The notes under the pieces were generated by a model. That model saw only the letters and a list, made by a program, of their open reading frames with translations, made no database searches and was not told the origin of the DNA. From Mycobacterium sp. JS623 (lineage in GTDB: Bacteria; Actinomycetota; Actinomycetes; Mycobacteriales; Mycobacteriaceae): DNA of 64,000 bases. Position numbers and translations under genes: made by a program. Positions 1 to 7,021 of this stretch are shown one piece after another; position 1 is the stretch's first letter; each line of letters starts with the position of its first letter. Where the stretch lies: assembly GCF_000328565.1 (NCBI RefSeq), contig NC_019966.1, positions 6,076,001 to 6,140,000 of the forward strand. The letters are read 5' to 3'.

Positions 1-915
1 ATCTGAGCCATCCAGGTCCAGGAGAGCTGGCCACCTCCTTGTCAGGCTCGCACGACTCGGGCTCGCCGGCACATCGTCGTCTGCCTCATCTTCGATCCTG
101 AAACGATACTCGTCGATCGTCGTGGGTTCGAAGAGTACAAACTCGCGACGTAACAACGACGAGACTCGTTGTACGGCGTTTAATGTCGCATCCTCCGGCG
201 CTACTCCTTTGCGCCGCACCTCACTGATTGGGTGTGAGAGATAAACACAACGGTGATCGCCCTCAATCAACTTCACTAGGGTGGCCAATGGGTGTTTGAC
301 AGACACAAGATAGACGGGACAGCGCGTATCCCCTGATACAGCCGTGGCTAGAGCCTTCGTACTACGGAACTCCACTAGGCGCCAGTCAAGCAGCCTTTGC
401 AATGTCCGAATTTCATCGGAAAGTGCGAGGGCATCGTATGGGTAGAAAATCTGTCCGACACCGCTCAGGCGATAGTAAATGTCATAGATGTCGTCAATGA
501 GGTTGACGACCACGTCTGGCACCCAGCGTGCGTTCGCGACAAGCTTGTAGTTGACGCATGGCGTGATAGTCGTACTCCCGGGCGCCCACCACGATGTATG
601 CATGGTAAGTACGACGTTTTTTTGCTTGAGAGAATCCACAAGGATGGAGTCGACTGTCTGGAAAGCCCTGGACCACACTGCTTCTAATAGTGGTTCACTA
701 CCGAGAAGAAATTCAATCAGAGTTTTGTTGTTCGTGGTATCGAGCCCGAGCACATCTGATTCCGCCGCGAGGAGATAGCTCTCGAACGCGAAATGCGACC
801 AGTCGCTTCCGAGGCTCTCTGCGAGCCGCCGACCTGCGTTGTCTAAACCAAGCCCACTTGTTCCCGTAACAACGACAAGGCGATATTCGTTCTGTGCACG
901 GGACGCACGGATCAT
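1..915 (-). CDS. Unrecognised P-loop-like protein, partial (runs off left edge)
   Basis: Open for 305 codons from an ATG at 915 to the left edge, so the 5' end is present and the 3' end is missing. The N-terminus has a hydrophobic strand followed by TGTSGLGLDN (about residues 17-26), which resembles a nucleotide-binding P-loop but lacks the Lys of Walker A. Around residue 240 the strand VYLSHPIS, followed by a helix and FEPTTIDEY, recalls nucleoside 2-deoxyribosyltransferase-like folds; that is inference from a short motif. The start overlaps the stop of the upstream 81-residue gene as ATGA, so the two are translationally coupled. Base composition is clearly lower in GC than the host genes, which suggests recently acquired cargo of the mobile element. 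I do not recognise the family. A role in defence or nucleotide sensing is speculation. Confidence 0.75.
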   Translation of the reverse strand, partial: MIRASRAQNEYRLVVVTGTSGLGLDNAGRRLAESLGSDWSHFAFESYLLAAESDVLGLDTTNNKTLIEFLLGSEPLLEAVWSRAFQTVDSILVDSLKQKNVVLTMHTSWWAPGSTTITPCVNYKLVANARWVPDVVVNLIDDIYDIYYRLSGVGQIFYPYDALALSDEIRTLQRLLDWRLVEFRSTKALATAVSGDTRCPVYLVSVKHPLATLVKLIEGDHRCVYLSHPISEVRRKGVAPEDATLNAVQRVSSLLRREFVLFEPTTIDEYRFRIEDEADDDVPASPSRASLTRRWPALLDLDGSD

Positions 916-1157
916 TCGGAACTAGTGGCCATACGGCTCAAGAACGCGGCAATTTGTTCCCTGCCAAGAAACTTCTCGACGTGGCCACGCGACTCGCGAA
1001 TAAGGCAGGGCGCACCGTCGATGTATCCGGGCTTTCGATACACAACATGCTGTATTCCAAGGCTATTGAGCGCCTCATCGACACCCTGCGACTGACCGGA
1101 ATCATCGAGGATGAGTGCAGTGCTTGAATCAGCTGAGAGACTCACGAACCTCGTCAT
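912..1157 (-). CDS. Small glutaredoxin-fold-like protein without CxxC
   Basis: Encodes 81 residues. The ATG at 1157 is chosen over an ATG further out because GAAGGG lies 6 nt upstream. The predicted order strand (TALIL), helix (GVDEALNSL), strand (IQHVVYR), then GAPCLI and a closing helix (REQIAAFL) matches a thioredoxin/glutaredoxin fold with a cis-Pro loop. The position of the redox CxxC holds DDSG, so thiol-disulfide chemistry of the usual kind is not expected. The stop overlaps the start of the large P-loop-like gene (ATGA), which marks the pair as one operon and suggests a stoichiometric partner. The fold assignment is inference; no family name is recognised. Confidence 0.65.
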   Translation of the reverse strand: MTRFVSLSADSSTALILDDSGQSQGVDEALNSLGIQHVVYRKPGYIDGAPCLIRESRGHVEKFLGREQIAAFLSRMATSSE

Positions 1158-1506
1158 TACGATCCCTTCGCAATTTGGCCGGCACCCATCACATGACGAG
1201 CCCTCAGCGGCCGTTGGTGGCATTTGCCCCCGTCCGGTAAATGTACCGGCCGGAACTGACAAGCGCCGAGCGTTCTCATCGCACGTATCACTAGGTCAGC
1301 AGGCCCTTCCGGATAGCTCACGGCACTCCTCCTGCAGCCAAGAGGTTCTCAGCCGCCGTTGCCTCGGCACTTTAGAGGACAGTAGCGGCCTTCGTCGTAG
1401 GCGCGCCACACTTGAAAAGTAACGATCTCAGGAGGCCGCGGTTGTTCCCCCTTCTCGCCGGGTGTGAAGTTGGCCGCAGTGAACGTATGTACTCGATCGA
1501 ACCGGC
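1158..1506. other. Intergenic region upstream of the left-edge operon
   Basis: No convincing gene in about 350 bp. It holds the presumed promoter of the leftward operon and an interrupted palindrome CCGGTA-AATG-TACCGG at 1234-1249, a possible operator. The downstream side follows the stop of the XRE regulator, which is also read leftward. Confidence 0.4.
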
Positions 1507-1761
1507 TTAGCCTGGCGGTAGGGGGAGCTTACTGACCAGCTTCCCTGCATCGACGTCCAAGCCTTCGGCAATCTTGACGATTGTCTCCAGCCGCAAGCTT
1601 CGCTGTCCTCGCTCCACCTTGCCGAGCTGGGTCCAATGAATGCCGCACCGGACCGCGGCGGCTTCCTGACTGAGGCCAAGTGCCAGTCGACGATCGCGTA
1701 CGCGTTCGCCGAAGACGCGAGTGGTGTCGTTCAAAGCGGGCTTGGATCGGTCGTCCGGCAT
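1507..1761 (-). CDS. XRE-family transcriptional regulator
   Basis: Encodes 84 residues from the ATG at 1761. A single HTH_XRE domain covers about residues 15-75 (RRLALGLSQEAAAVRCGI, then TQLGKVERGQRSL and a hydrophobic closing helix), so it is a Cro/CI-type DNA-binding protein with little else. An in-frame ATG at 1830 has a better-placed AAGGA, but the extra 23 residues look non-coding. Two palindromes lie in the divergent region (1809-1820 and 1838-1859), as expected for an autoregulated repressor facing the gene at 1929. It could control the adjacent cargo or the rightward small-gene operon. Confidence 0.75.
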   Translation of the reverse strand: MPDDRSKPALNDTTRVFGERVRDRRLALGLSQEAAAVRCGIHWTQLGKVERGQRSLRLETIVKIAEGLDVDAGKLVSKLPLPPG

Positions 1762-1808
1762 GATGCCCAACCACATACGGCCCAGGCGAGAACGGCCAGA
1801 GTGCGCTG

Positions 1809-1859
1809 TACGCATGCGTATTGTGCCCATGCGTAATGATCCTTACGATTGCAAGGATC
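1809..1859. promoter_or_regulatory. Candidate operator cluster between divergent genes
   Basis: A perfect 12-bp palindrome TACGCATGCGTA at 1809-1820 is followed by a second CATGCGTA at 1828-1835 and by an inverted repeat with arms GATCCTT and AAGGATC at 1838-1859. The cluster lies between the XRE gene and the rightward operon, the normal place for operators of such a regulator. Function is inferred. Confidence 0.45.
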
Positions 1860-1928
1860 TTAGCTGGCTGACAGAAGTGGCTGGTCTCGGTTCACACGAT
1901 TGCCAGTAGCGTTGGGAGACAACGAAGG

Positions 1929-2165
1929 ATGAACCTGAAGGCAGCAATGATCACCGGTGTGATGATCGTCATCGGTGTCACATGTTGGACGTTTTGGTAC
2001 AACTCGCAAGACCAAAAGCTGCAGCGATGCATCACAGCCGATCAGCAGGAGTGGGAGATCAAGGTACGGACCGACCCACAGGCTCAGATGATTCACAACG
2101 CAGGTGGGGATCCGCCACTCACGCTCGCCCTGCTCGACTGCGACGACAAGTTGGGGATCAAGTGA
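1929..2165 (+). CDS. Small membrane-anchored protein
   Basis: Encodes 78 residues. Residues about 5-23 are hydrophobic (AAMITGVMIVIGVTCWTFW) and probably form a signal anchor. The rest is polar with two Cys (RCITAD and LLDCDDK) that could form a disulfide outside the membrane. GGGAG lies about 10 nt before the ATG. It is the first gene of a rightward run of overlapping small genes in the mobile element; its stop overlaps the GTG of the next gene. No family is recognised. Confidence 0.6.
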   Translation: MNLKAAMITGVMIVIGVTCWTFWYNSQDQKLQRCITADQQEWEIKVRTDPQAQMIHNAGGDPPLTLALLDCDDKLGIK

Positions 2166-2530
2166 TCGACGTCCCCAAGCACCTAGGTAAACGGACGAAA
2201 CTCGTCACCGTCCTAGTGGCCCTGACCGCACCCCTCATCCTGGCACCGGCCGCACGAGCAGACACTGGGATCTTCACCCAGGCTGAGGCCCAGTACCTGG
2301 AGCAGCTTGCCGGACAGGGCATCCTGCCGCAGACGCTCGGGATGACCAACGGCCGAGATGAGGTTGGGCTGGGCCATGGCATCTGCCTTGCCCTCAATGA
2401 CCACAGCCACGATGTCGTGGATGCGGGTATCAAGCGCAACTGGTCGAACCTCAGCCAGCTACAAATCAATGCGCTCGTCGGGTTCGCCGTGGCCGACTTC
2501 TGTGAGCAGAACGCGAGCAAGTTGTCATGA
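2162..2530 (+). CDS. DUF732-type secreted protein
   Basis: Encodes 122 residues from GTG 2162, which overlaps the previous stop (GTGA). An N-terminal signal peptide (VTVLVALTAPLILAPAARA) is followed by the mycobacterial DUF732 pattern: YLEQLAGQGI, a central ICLAL and a C-terminal VGFAVADFCEQN with a Cys pair. DUF732 proteins are small exported mycobacterial proteins of unknown function. Finding one inside a mobile element, next to a second copy, is unusual. The longer upstream reading in this frame is not needed, since the signal peptide begins just after the GTG. Confidence 0.75.
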   Translation: MIDVPKHLGKRTKLVTVLVALTAPLILAPAARADTGIFTQAEAQYLEQLAGQGILPQTLGMTNGRDEVGLGHGICLALNDHSHDVVDAGIKRNWSNLSQLQINALVGFAVADFCEQNASKLS

Positions 2531-2853
2531 GGGCGAGCATCCCTGCAGTCGCCTCAGTCTCTTTCTCCCTGATCCTGGCAGCGACGGCGAGTGCGGATAC
2601 GGATGACGAAGTTTTCCTACAGAAACTGGCTAATGACGGGATCCGAGAGTTCCCGCACCCACTGGTCCAGGAGGGTCACAGCATCTGCCACACCATCGAT
2701 CTCGGCCCGAGCGGTGGGGGGTATGTGCCGGATGTGCTCGACCGAATGTCCCAGACGTTTCACCAGTGGCTAACACACCAGCAGACAGCTGATCTGGTGG
2801 TCGACTCCGTCTTGGCGTACTGCCCATACGACCGCGACAAACTGAACTTCTGA
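2527..2853 (+). CDS. DUF732-type secreted protein, second copy
   Basis: Encodes 108 residues; the ATG overlaps the stop of the preceding DUF732 gene (ATGA). The signal peptide (VASVSFSLILAATASA) is followed by a mature domain with FLQKLANDGI, HSICHTIDLG and a C-terminal DSVLAYCPYDRDKL. The two Cys match the conserved pair of the family. It is diverged from its neighbour, so the pair is either an old duplication or two separate recruits. Function unknown; it is probably exported by Sec. Confidence 0.75.
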   Translation: MRASIPAVASVSFSLILAATASADTDDEVFLQKLANDGIREFPHPLVQEGHSICHTIDLGPSGGGYVPDVLDRMSQTFHQWLTHQQTADLVVDSVLAYCPYDRDKLNF

Positions 2854-2881
2854 GGAGACGCTCCGCGAGGGGACGGTCAAG

Positions 2882-3073
2882 GTGAGCGATCATGAACTGC
2901 CGCGATGGGTGACCATCAAGCAGGCGGCCGAGTACTACCAGCTGGATCCGAAGACGATCCGGAGGATGATCGCCCACGGCAAGCTCAAGGCTCGCCGTGT
3001 CGGCGAGAGGAGCATCCGCGTTGATCGCGAGTCCCTATTGGAACTCGGCCGTGTGAGTTATTGGGGAACGTAA
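2882..3073 (+). CDS. Excisionase-like HTH DNA-binding protein
   Basis: Encodes 63 residues from GTG 2882, preceded by GAGGGG. It is a single MerR-like winged helix: VTIKQAAEYYQLDPKTIRRM, then a GKLKARRVGERSIRV wing and a closing LLEL helix. Such proteins act as excisionases or small regulators in mobile elements. The stop overlaps the next ATG (TAATG). It is one of six related but distinct HTH proteins in this element, so the true excisionase cannot be chosen by sequence alone. Confidence 0.7.
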   Translation: MSDHELPRWVTIKQAAEYYQLDPKTIRRMIAHGKLKARRVGERSIRVDRESLLELGRVSYWGT

Positions 3074-3477
3074 TGACCCACGACGCCTGGCGCCCGGAGG
3101 CGCACTGCCGCCACTGCGGAAGGAAAGTGGCCCAGGGGGTGGCGCACGTCGACGAGGACGGGAACATCTGGGATGCCCACTGGGACTGTGCCCGTCGCGC
3201 GGAGCTGGAGAGGCGAGCCCGTGACGCGGGGCCGAGTGCATCGGAGCGCAGCCTGCGCGGCCGAATCGGTGCGTATACCCGGTGGGCCAACACCGAAGAC
3301 CGCTACATGGCCACCAGGCCAGCGCGCGAGGGCTTCTACGCGAAGCTTGAGCGGGAGGTCGATCCGGACGGCGAGCTCACTCCGCAGGAGCGCGCCAAGC
3401 GTGTCGACTGGGCGATGAAGGCTCACATGCAGCGGATGGCATTGAAATCGGCACAGACGCGGCGGCGCAAGCGGTGA
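3073..3477 (+). CDS. Small Cys-rich (putative zinc-binding) phage-type protein
   Basis: Encodes 134 residues. The ATG at 3073 is favoured over 3061 because it has GGGGA 7 nt upstream and overlaps the previous stop. The N-terminus has CRHCG, and a later WDAHWDC can complete a metal site. The remainder is helical and strongly charged, ending in TRRRKR. The stop overlaps the next GTG. It resembles accessory proteins of mycobacteriophages; no function is assigned. Confidence 0.6.
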   Translation: MTHDAWRPEAHCRHCGRKVAQGVAHVDEDGNIWDAHWDCARRAELERRARDAGPSASERSLRGRIGAYTRWANTEDRYMATRPAREGFYAKLEREVDPDGELTPQERAKRVDWAMKAHMQRMALKSAQTRRRKR

Positions 3478-3941
3478 GCCGCCGGTACATCAGCATCGCC
3501 GAGGCCGCTGAATACCTGAAGATCAGTGACCGCACCGTGCGTCGGCTCATTGCCGACGGAGAGTTAACGGGCTATTCCATAGGCCGTAGCCATCGAATGC
3601 TGCGCGTCGACCTCGATGAGATCGACGAAAAGCTTATGCGGCCCATCAGCTTTCACTGGAACGATCCGTCCGCTAAACCCCGCAAACGCGAGGGCCCGCA
3701 CGTCCCGGATCGGTCAATCGCGGTTAAAGGGGTTGAGGAGTCGGCCAGTGTCAAGAACGCCATTGAGCGCAAGCCGAGGCGACAGACACTGTTCTGCAAG
3801 TGCGGGCACGGCGATGGCGCTCACGGGATGAGGACCACTTACGGACCCGGCGTCGACCCGCCCAACCCCAGGTTTAAGTGCTGGTCATGTGAATGCACGG
3901 AGTTTGTCCAGGATGTCGACCGGCCTCGGCGCAAACGATGA
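3474..3941 (+). CDS. HTH (excisionase-like) protein with C-terminal Cys-rich domain
   Basis: Encodes 155 residues from GTG 3474 (GTGA overlap). Residues 1-55 are a MerR/Xis-type winged helix (ISIAEAAEYLKISDRTVRRL, then a GYSIGRSHRMLRV wing). After a basic linker, residues about 105-150 hold CKCGHG and CWSCECTEF, a likely zinc site. The fusion of an Xis-like domain to a Cys-rich module is uncommon and suggests more than simple excision. It sits in the middle of the overlapping operon. Confidence 0.65.
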   Translation: MSRRYISIAEAAEYLKISDRTVRRLIADGELTGYSIGRSHRMLRVDLDEIDEKLMRPISFHWNDPSAKPRKREGPHVPDRSIAVKGVEESASVKNAIERKPRRQTLFCKCGHGDGAHGMRTTYGPGVDPPNPRFKCWSCECTEFVQDVDRPRRKR

Positions 3942-3959
3942 CCCGAAAGGATGATTCGC

Positions 3960-4340
3960 ATGGTTGACGAAGGAAACCCCAACTGCGACCACCGATTTCC
4001 CCGCGGCAGCGAGTGGTGTGCCATTTGCGGGCGCTACCGCCACGCCGACCAAGTCAAAGAGCTGGTCGCAAAGGCCCCGCCGCTCAGCCAGGATCAGATC
4101 AACCGGATCTCACTGATATTCAGGAGCACGGCGAAAGATATCGACTGGGCCGCGGTCGCCGCCGAGGGCGCCATGGCCGACGTCATCCAGCAGCACGGCC
4201 TGGTGCGCTACCCCGTCGAATGCGCGTGCGGCGAGAACCTCCGTCGGCCCCAGGATTGGGGACGCCATGTCGCTGGAGCGATCTACCAGACCCTGGAGGC
4301 GGCTGGCGTCAAGCGCAAGCGCCGAACCGCCCAGCGATGA
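3960..4340 (+). CDS. Small Cys-rich protein of the mobile element
   Basis: Encodes 126 residues. GAAAGGA is well spaced for the ATG at 3960 and too close for the ATG at 3951. A CDHRF then CAIC module lies at the N-terminus and CACGENL in the C-terminal third, suggesting two metal-binding knuckles around a helical middle (LSQDQINRISLIF). Its stop overlaps the next ATG (ATGA). No family is recognised. Confidence 0.6.
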   Translation: MVDEGNPNCDHRFPRGSEWCAICGRYRHADQVKELVAKAPPLSQDQINRISLIFRSTAKDIDWAAVAAEGAMADVIQQHGLVRYPVECACGENLRRPQDWGRHVAGAIYQTLEAAGVKRKRRTAQR

Positions 4341-4693
4341 GCGACGCCGCCGACCGGCTCGCCCAAGCCATCCGCGACGTCGTCAACGAGGCCGTCCGCG
4401 CAGCAGCTCTCGAACAGGAGCGCCCAACTCCGGCGCCGTCACGCGCGGGTGAACTACCCGAGATACCCCAGGACGATTTTCTCCTATGCCCATGGTGCAA
4501 CAAGAAACATATGCGGCACCTCTTGCCGGTTAAGGAAGTCCGACATCAGCTGGGCGGCATCAGCCCCACCACGTTCTACGCGTTGGTCAAGGACGGGGAA
4601 CTGTCGCTCGTCAAGATCGGTCGGCGCTCGTTTGTCCAGTCGGAAGACCTCGACGATTTCGTCAGGAGGCGGCGCTACGACCCTTCTGGTTGA
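4337..4693 (+). CDS. HTH DNA-binding protein with CxxC knuckle
   Basis: Encodes 118 residues from the ATGA overlap at 4337. An N-terminal acidic/helical part is followed by LCPWCNKKH and then an Xis-like winged helix (LPVKEVRHQLGGISPTTF, LVKIGRRSFVQSEDLDDFV) that ends the protein. It is the third HTH protein and last gene of the rightward operon. DNA binding is inferred from the fold. Confidence 0.65.
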   Translation: MSDAADRLAQAIRDVVNEAVRAAALEQERPTPAPSRAGELPEIPQDDFLLCPWCNKKHMRHLLPVKEVRHQLGGISPTTFYALVKDGELSLVKIGRRSFVQSEDLDDFVRRRRYDPSG

Positions 4694-4830
4694 GCAGAAG
4701 CTGCCGGGCCGGGCGTGCACATTGACGGGGCGATTGTCGTCGTCATGGCGGATCGAACCTCCCTCCAAGGGGAACACGTCAATCGCGTGCCTCACCATGG
4801 GCCGAGATCTCCCCGCCGCATACTGGACCG

Positions 4831-5088
4831 CTATCCGCAGGGCGGCTTGCTCGGCGGCGTATTAGGGACCGGGAAGTCGGGGTTGAGCGACTGGGGACGG
4901 TCCTTCGAGTGCGCGAACTTCTTTGCGATCTGCTCGACGGTGAGGATGCGGTTGATACCGCCGCAGTCGCAGTCCCACTGTGCCGAGTTCCCCGTCGTCG
5001 GCGCAGCGTCGGGATCGTGTCCCTGGCCACGATGGTGCGCAGCCCAGTCCTCCACGCCATCGCAGTGGTCAGTCATGCGCTTCGTCAT
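4831..5088 (-). CDS. Small hypothetical protein of the mobile element
   Basis: Encodes 85 residues from ATG 5088; an in-frame ATG at 5076 is an alternative, and neither has a strong ribosome site. The central CDCGGINRILTVEQIAKKF may be a small metal knuckle followed by a helix; the C-terminus is Pro-rich. It overlaps the preceding 46-residue gene by 20 bp and ends the leftward small-gene operon, tail to tail with the rightward HTH operon. Confidence 0.45.
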   Translation of the reverse strand: MTKRMTDHCDGVEDWAAHHRGQGHDPDAAPTTGNSAQWDCDCGGINRILTVEQIAKKFAHSKDRPQSLNPDFPVPNTPPSKPPCG

Positions 5089-5209
5089 CGGTGATTGGGA
5101 CCGTCCCGCGATCGCGGACGGCAATCCTGTCGGCCTCCCGTGAGTAGTGGGAGTTATGCCACTGTCTCTCTGGTTGTGGCTCACCGATCCATCCACGCTC
5201 GGCGCTCAT
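5069..5209 (-). CDS. 46-residue hypothetical protein
   Basis: The ATG at 5209 has AAAGGA 7 nt upstream and overlaps the stop of the previous gene as ATGA, both strong signs of a real short gene. The product is polar and acidic at its end (ITDDEAHD). Longer in-frame starts are less likely. No homology is recognised. Confidence 0.5.
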   Translation of the reverse strand: MSAERGWIGEPQPERQWHNSHYSREADRIAVRDRGTVPITDDEAHD

Positions 5210-5412
5210 GACTGTGTCCTTTGATTTCTCCGATAACTGGGGACACCCATCATTTTCTGCCACTTGGCGCCGTCGGGGTCCTGGGCCACCTGCTCGTCAT
5301 AGCGGGCGTCCTGGGCACGCAGACGGGCGACGTGCTCCTCGTCGGTGGAGGCAGGCCAGTAGCCGAGTTCGGCCGCCAACTCACGCAGCCTGACCAAGTC
5401 CAGCTCAGCCAT
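5206..5412 (-). CDS. Small helical hypothetical protein
   Basis: Encodes 68 residues from ATG 5412, which overlaps the previous gene by 8 bp. It begins with an amphipathic helix (LVRLRELAAELGY) and is highly charged. The ATGA overlap with the next gene shows tight coupling. It is typical of accessory genes in phages and satellites; function unknown. Confidence 0.5.
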   Translation of the reverse strand: MAELDLVRLRELAAELGYWPASTDEEHVARLRAQDARYDEQVAQDPDGAKWQKMMGVPSYRRNQRTQS

Positions 5413-5650
5413 GCCTGCGCCCGGCCGCGTACCGGTCGGCGATCTGCACGGGCGAGACATTCGTCGGCGACGCCGCGCGGCGAACCAGGTGGTCGGGGTT
5501 GGTCGAGTGCACCCGGACCTTCCGGTATTCGCAGCGGCCACACCGCTGCCACGCCCAGTGCACGCCGTCACCAGGCCACCCGAACAAGTCGTCTGTCATG
5601 GCGATCTGGCCCGCGCCCTTGTCATCGTTGGAGTTCGAGTTCCCGTTCAT
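5405..5650 (-). CDS. Small CxxC protein of the mobile element
   Basis: Encodes 81 residues from ATG 5650, with GAGGGG about 8 nt upstream. It holds WQRCGRCEYRKVRVHST, a single CxxC knuckle next to a basic strand, so it may bind zinc and nucleic acid. It is part of the leftward run of overlapping small genes. Confidence 0.5.
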   Translation of the reverse strand: MNGNSNSNDDKGAGQIAMTDDLFGWPGDGVHWAWQRCGRCEYRKVRVHSTNPDHLVRRAASPTNVSPVQIADRYAAGRRHG

Positions 5651-5661
5651 TCGCCCGCCCC

Positions 5662-5787
5662 TCAGTCGGGCCTCCGCACCGGAGGCGCTCTTGCCCGCAC
5701 CGGCCGGTGCCAGGCCGCTTCGTTCATCCGAGCCACCCAATGAGCGTGGGGTTGGCGTGCCGTCCAGTCGGAGCTTGGCGACGACAT
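5662..5787 (-). CDS. 41-residue putative protein
   Basis: A short frame starts at ATG 5787 with GGAGG about 11 nt upstream; ATG 5805 is in frame and would add 6 residues. The product contains SDWTARQPHAHWVARMNE and ends 11 bp before the next gene in the same direction. Its position at the head of the leftward operon and its amino-acid composition support it, but it is short and unconfirmed. The 280 bp between it and 6068 hold only promoters as far as I can see. Confidence 0.35.
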   Translation of the reverse strand: MSSPSSDWTARQPHAHWVARMNEAAWHRPVRARAPPVRRPD

Positions 5788-6001
5788 CTCATGAAGCACC
5801 TCCATCCTACGAGGCTCGACTAGGCACGGGCACATTTCATCGGCGATGGACTCCGGGCCGCCAGCCGGACCCGAGCGGCTAGGCGGGCATCCGGAGCGGC
5901 ACGTCGTGTCCCAACGTCAGGCAGCCCCAGCCGGACGTGTCGGCCAACCGACCTACGCAACCCGGAATCGTCACCGGGGGCGGCAGCACGCCGTAGCGTT
6001 C

Positions 6002-6007
6002 TATAGT
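6002..6007 (+). promoter_or_regulatory. -10-like box TATAGT
   Basis: TATAGT matches the actinobacterial -10 consensus TANNNT and lies about 60 bp before the ATG at 6068. No clear -35 is seen. It is the probable promoter of the HTH gene that follows. Confidence 0.4.
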
Positions 6008-6067
6008 GAGCTGAGGTGAACGCAGACGATTTACTCAGCGACACAACGAGACTCGGAGAACAACTCT

Positions 6068-6385
6068 ATGTCCGATAATGATGAGGAAGACTTGCGAAGC
6101 GCAATCGACCAGGACACCAATGCAATTCGGGCTAAGCGCCCCGCGGTAGATGTGGGGGATTGCACGAAGGTCGATCAGGGGGATAGCACGAAGTTAGATC
6201 AGGTGGATAGAGAGATCATGGGTGCCAAGGACCTTGAGGCACTGACCGGAACCAAGGCCAGTACATGGCGCTACTGGGCCAACATCGGCGAGGGTCCGGC
6301 CAGCTTCAAGCTCGGCAGGCGCCGCGTCTGGAAAATGTCGGTCGTACGGGAGTGGCTTGCCGAGCAAGAGAAAAGGGCCAGATGA
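6068..6385 (+). CDS. Excisionase/AlpA-like HTH protein
   Basis: Encodes 105 residues with GGAGAA before the ATG. An acidic N-terminus has a near repeat (DVGDCTKVDQ, then GDSTKLDQ). From about residue 50 follows an HTH (MGAKDLEALTGTKASTWRYW) with a KLGRRRVWK wing and a final helix. The form is that of small excisionase or AlpA-type regulators. It is transcribed alone toward the candidate origin region. The internal 10-residue repeat is unusual. Confidence 0.65.
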   Translation: MSDNDEEDLRSAIDQDTNAIRAKRPAVDVGDCTKVDQGDSTKLDQVDREIMGAKDLEALTGTKASTWRYWANIGEGPASFKLGRRRVWKMSVVREWLAEQEKRAR

Positions 6386-6498
6386 AGTATTCAGACACAC
6401 CAACGGAAACAACACGATTGGAGGACGGAATGGATGCTGGAGCAGCAGTCATGACCAGAACCGCCGCCGAGCAGCGACGGATAAGTGGGAAAGCGTAG
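6382..6498 (+). CDS. 38-residue ORF, possibly frameshifted
   Basis: It starts at an ATGA overlap with the HTH gene and ends at 6498. Just beyond, another frame continues to 6599 with a plausible protein end (KDFNFRTVDPADVKEVL, then a Trp and Asp). The two parts could be one gene broken by a frameshift. Evidence is limited to the coupling and residue composition. Confidence 0.25.
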   Translation: MKYSDTPTETTRLEDGMDAGAAVMTRTAAEQRRISGKA

Positions 6499-6857
6499 CT
6501 GAGAAGGACTTCAACTTTCGCACCGTCGACCCGGCGGACGTCAAAGAGGTCTTGATGACGACGAGCAAGGGCAGGTGCTGGGTGGACGGAAACCCTTAGG
6601 GTTTGGTTGATGGCGTCGTACTACGTTGCCGGGAAACTGCTCTCGGCTTGCACTAAGTCTTACTAGGTTTTGAACTGCTCTTGACATTTTGTACGTTCTG
6701 CACAGCCATGCGACACGAAACCCCAGCCCACCGCTCTGAGTCCACGATCCTCCCCGTGCTTGGATACCTTGCCGGAGTTCGTATCTGTCCCTTACTCAAT
6801 TTTTCTTGAATTTTGATTCCTACTAACTCCGGCATGAATGTCTCTGAATACCAGTAC

Positions 6858-6896
6858 TTCCCGGTGGTTCCTTCTGGTTCCCGGGAACCTGTTGGA
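6858..6896 (+). repeat. 39-bp direct repeat, copy 1
   Basis: The copy begins TTCCCGGTGGTTCC and ends AACCTGTTGGA. It matches copy 2 at 6972-7010 at about 34 of 39 positions. The GGTTCC core recurs several times nearby, giving an iteron-like pattern. Confidence 0.7.
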
Positions 6897-6971
6897 ACCG
6901 CCCGTCCGATGGGCAGGTCGGACGAACGATGCGCGCTGTGGGCTTCCGTTTTTTCGAAATCCAAGTGGTGG

Positions 6972-7010
6972 TTCCCAGTAGTTCCCTCTGGTTCCCCAGA
7001 ACCTGTTGGA
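6972..7010 (+). repeat. 39-bp direct repeat, copy 2
   Basis: Begins TTCCCAGTAGTTCC and ends AACCTGTTGGA; start-to-start distance from copy 1 is 114 bp. Mismatches fall mainly at two GC-rich triplets, while the AACCTGTTGGA end is identical. Confidence 0.7.
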
Positions 7011-7021
7011 GCTGGTTCCCG

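Noticed and set aside
5820..6044. 74-residue leftward frame near the divergent promoters
   Set aside because: No ribosome site and an Arg/Ala-rich translation typical of shadow frames; it also covers the TATAGT promoter box.
6590..6604. Telomere-like AAACCCT/AGGGTTT palindrome
   Set aside because: A single 15-bp palindrome in a circular bacterial chromosome is not evidence for a telomere; it is recorded only as part of the repeat-rich region.
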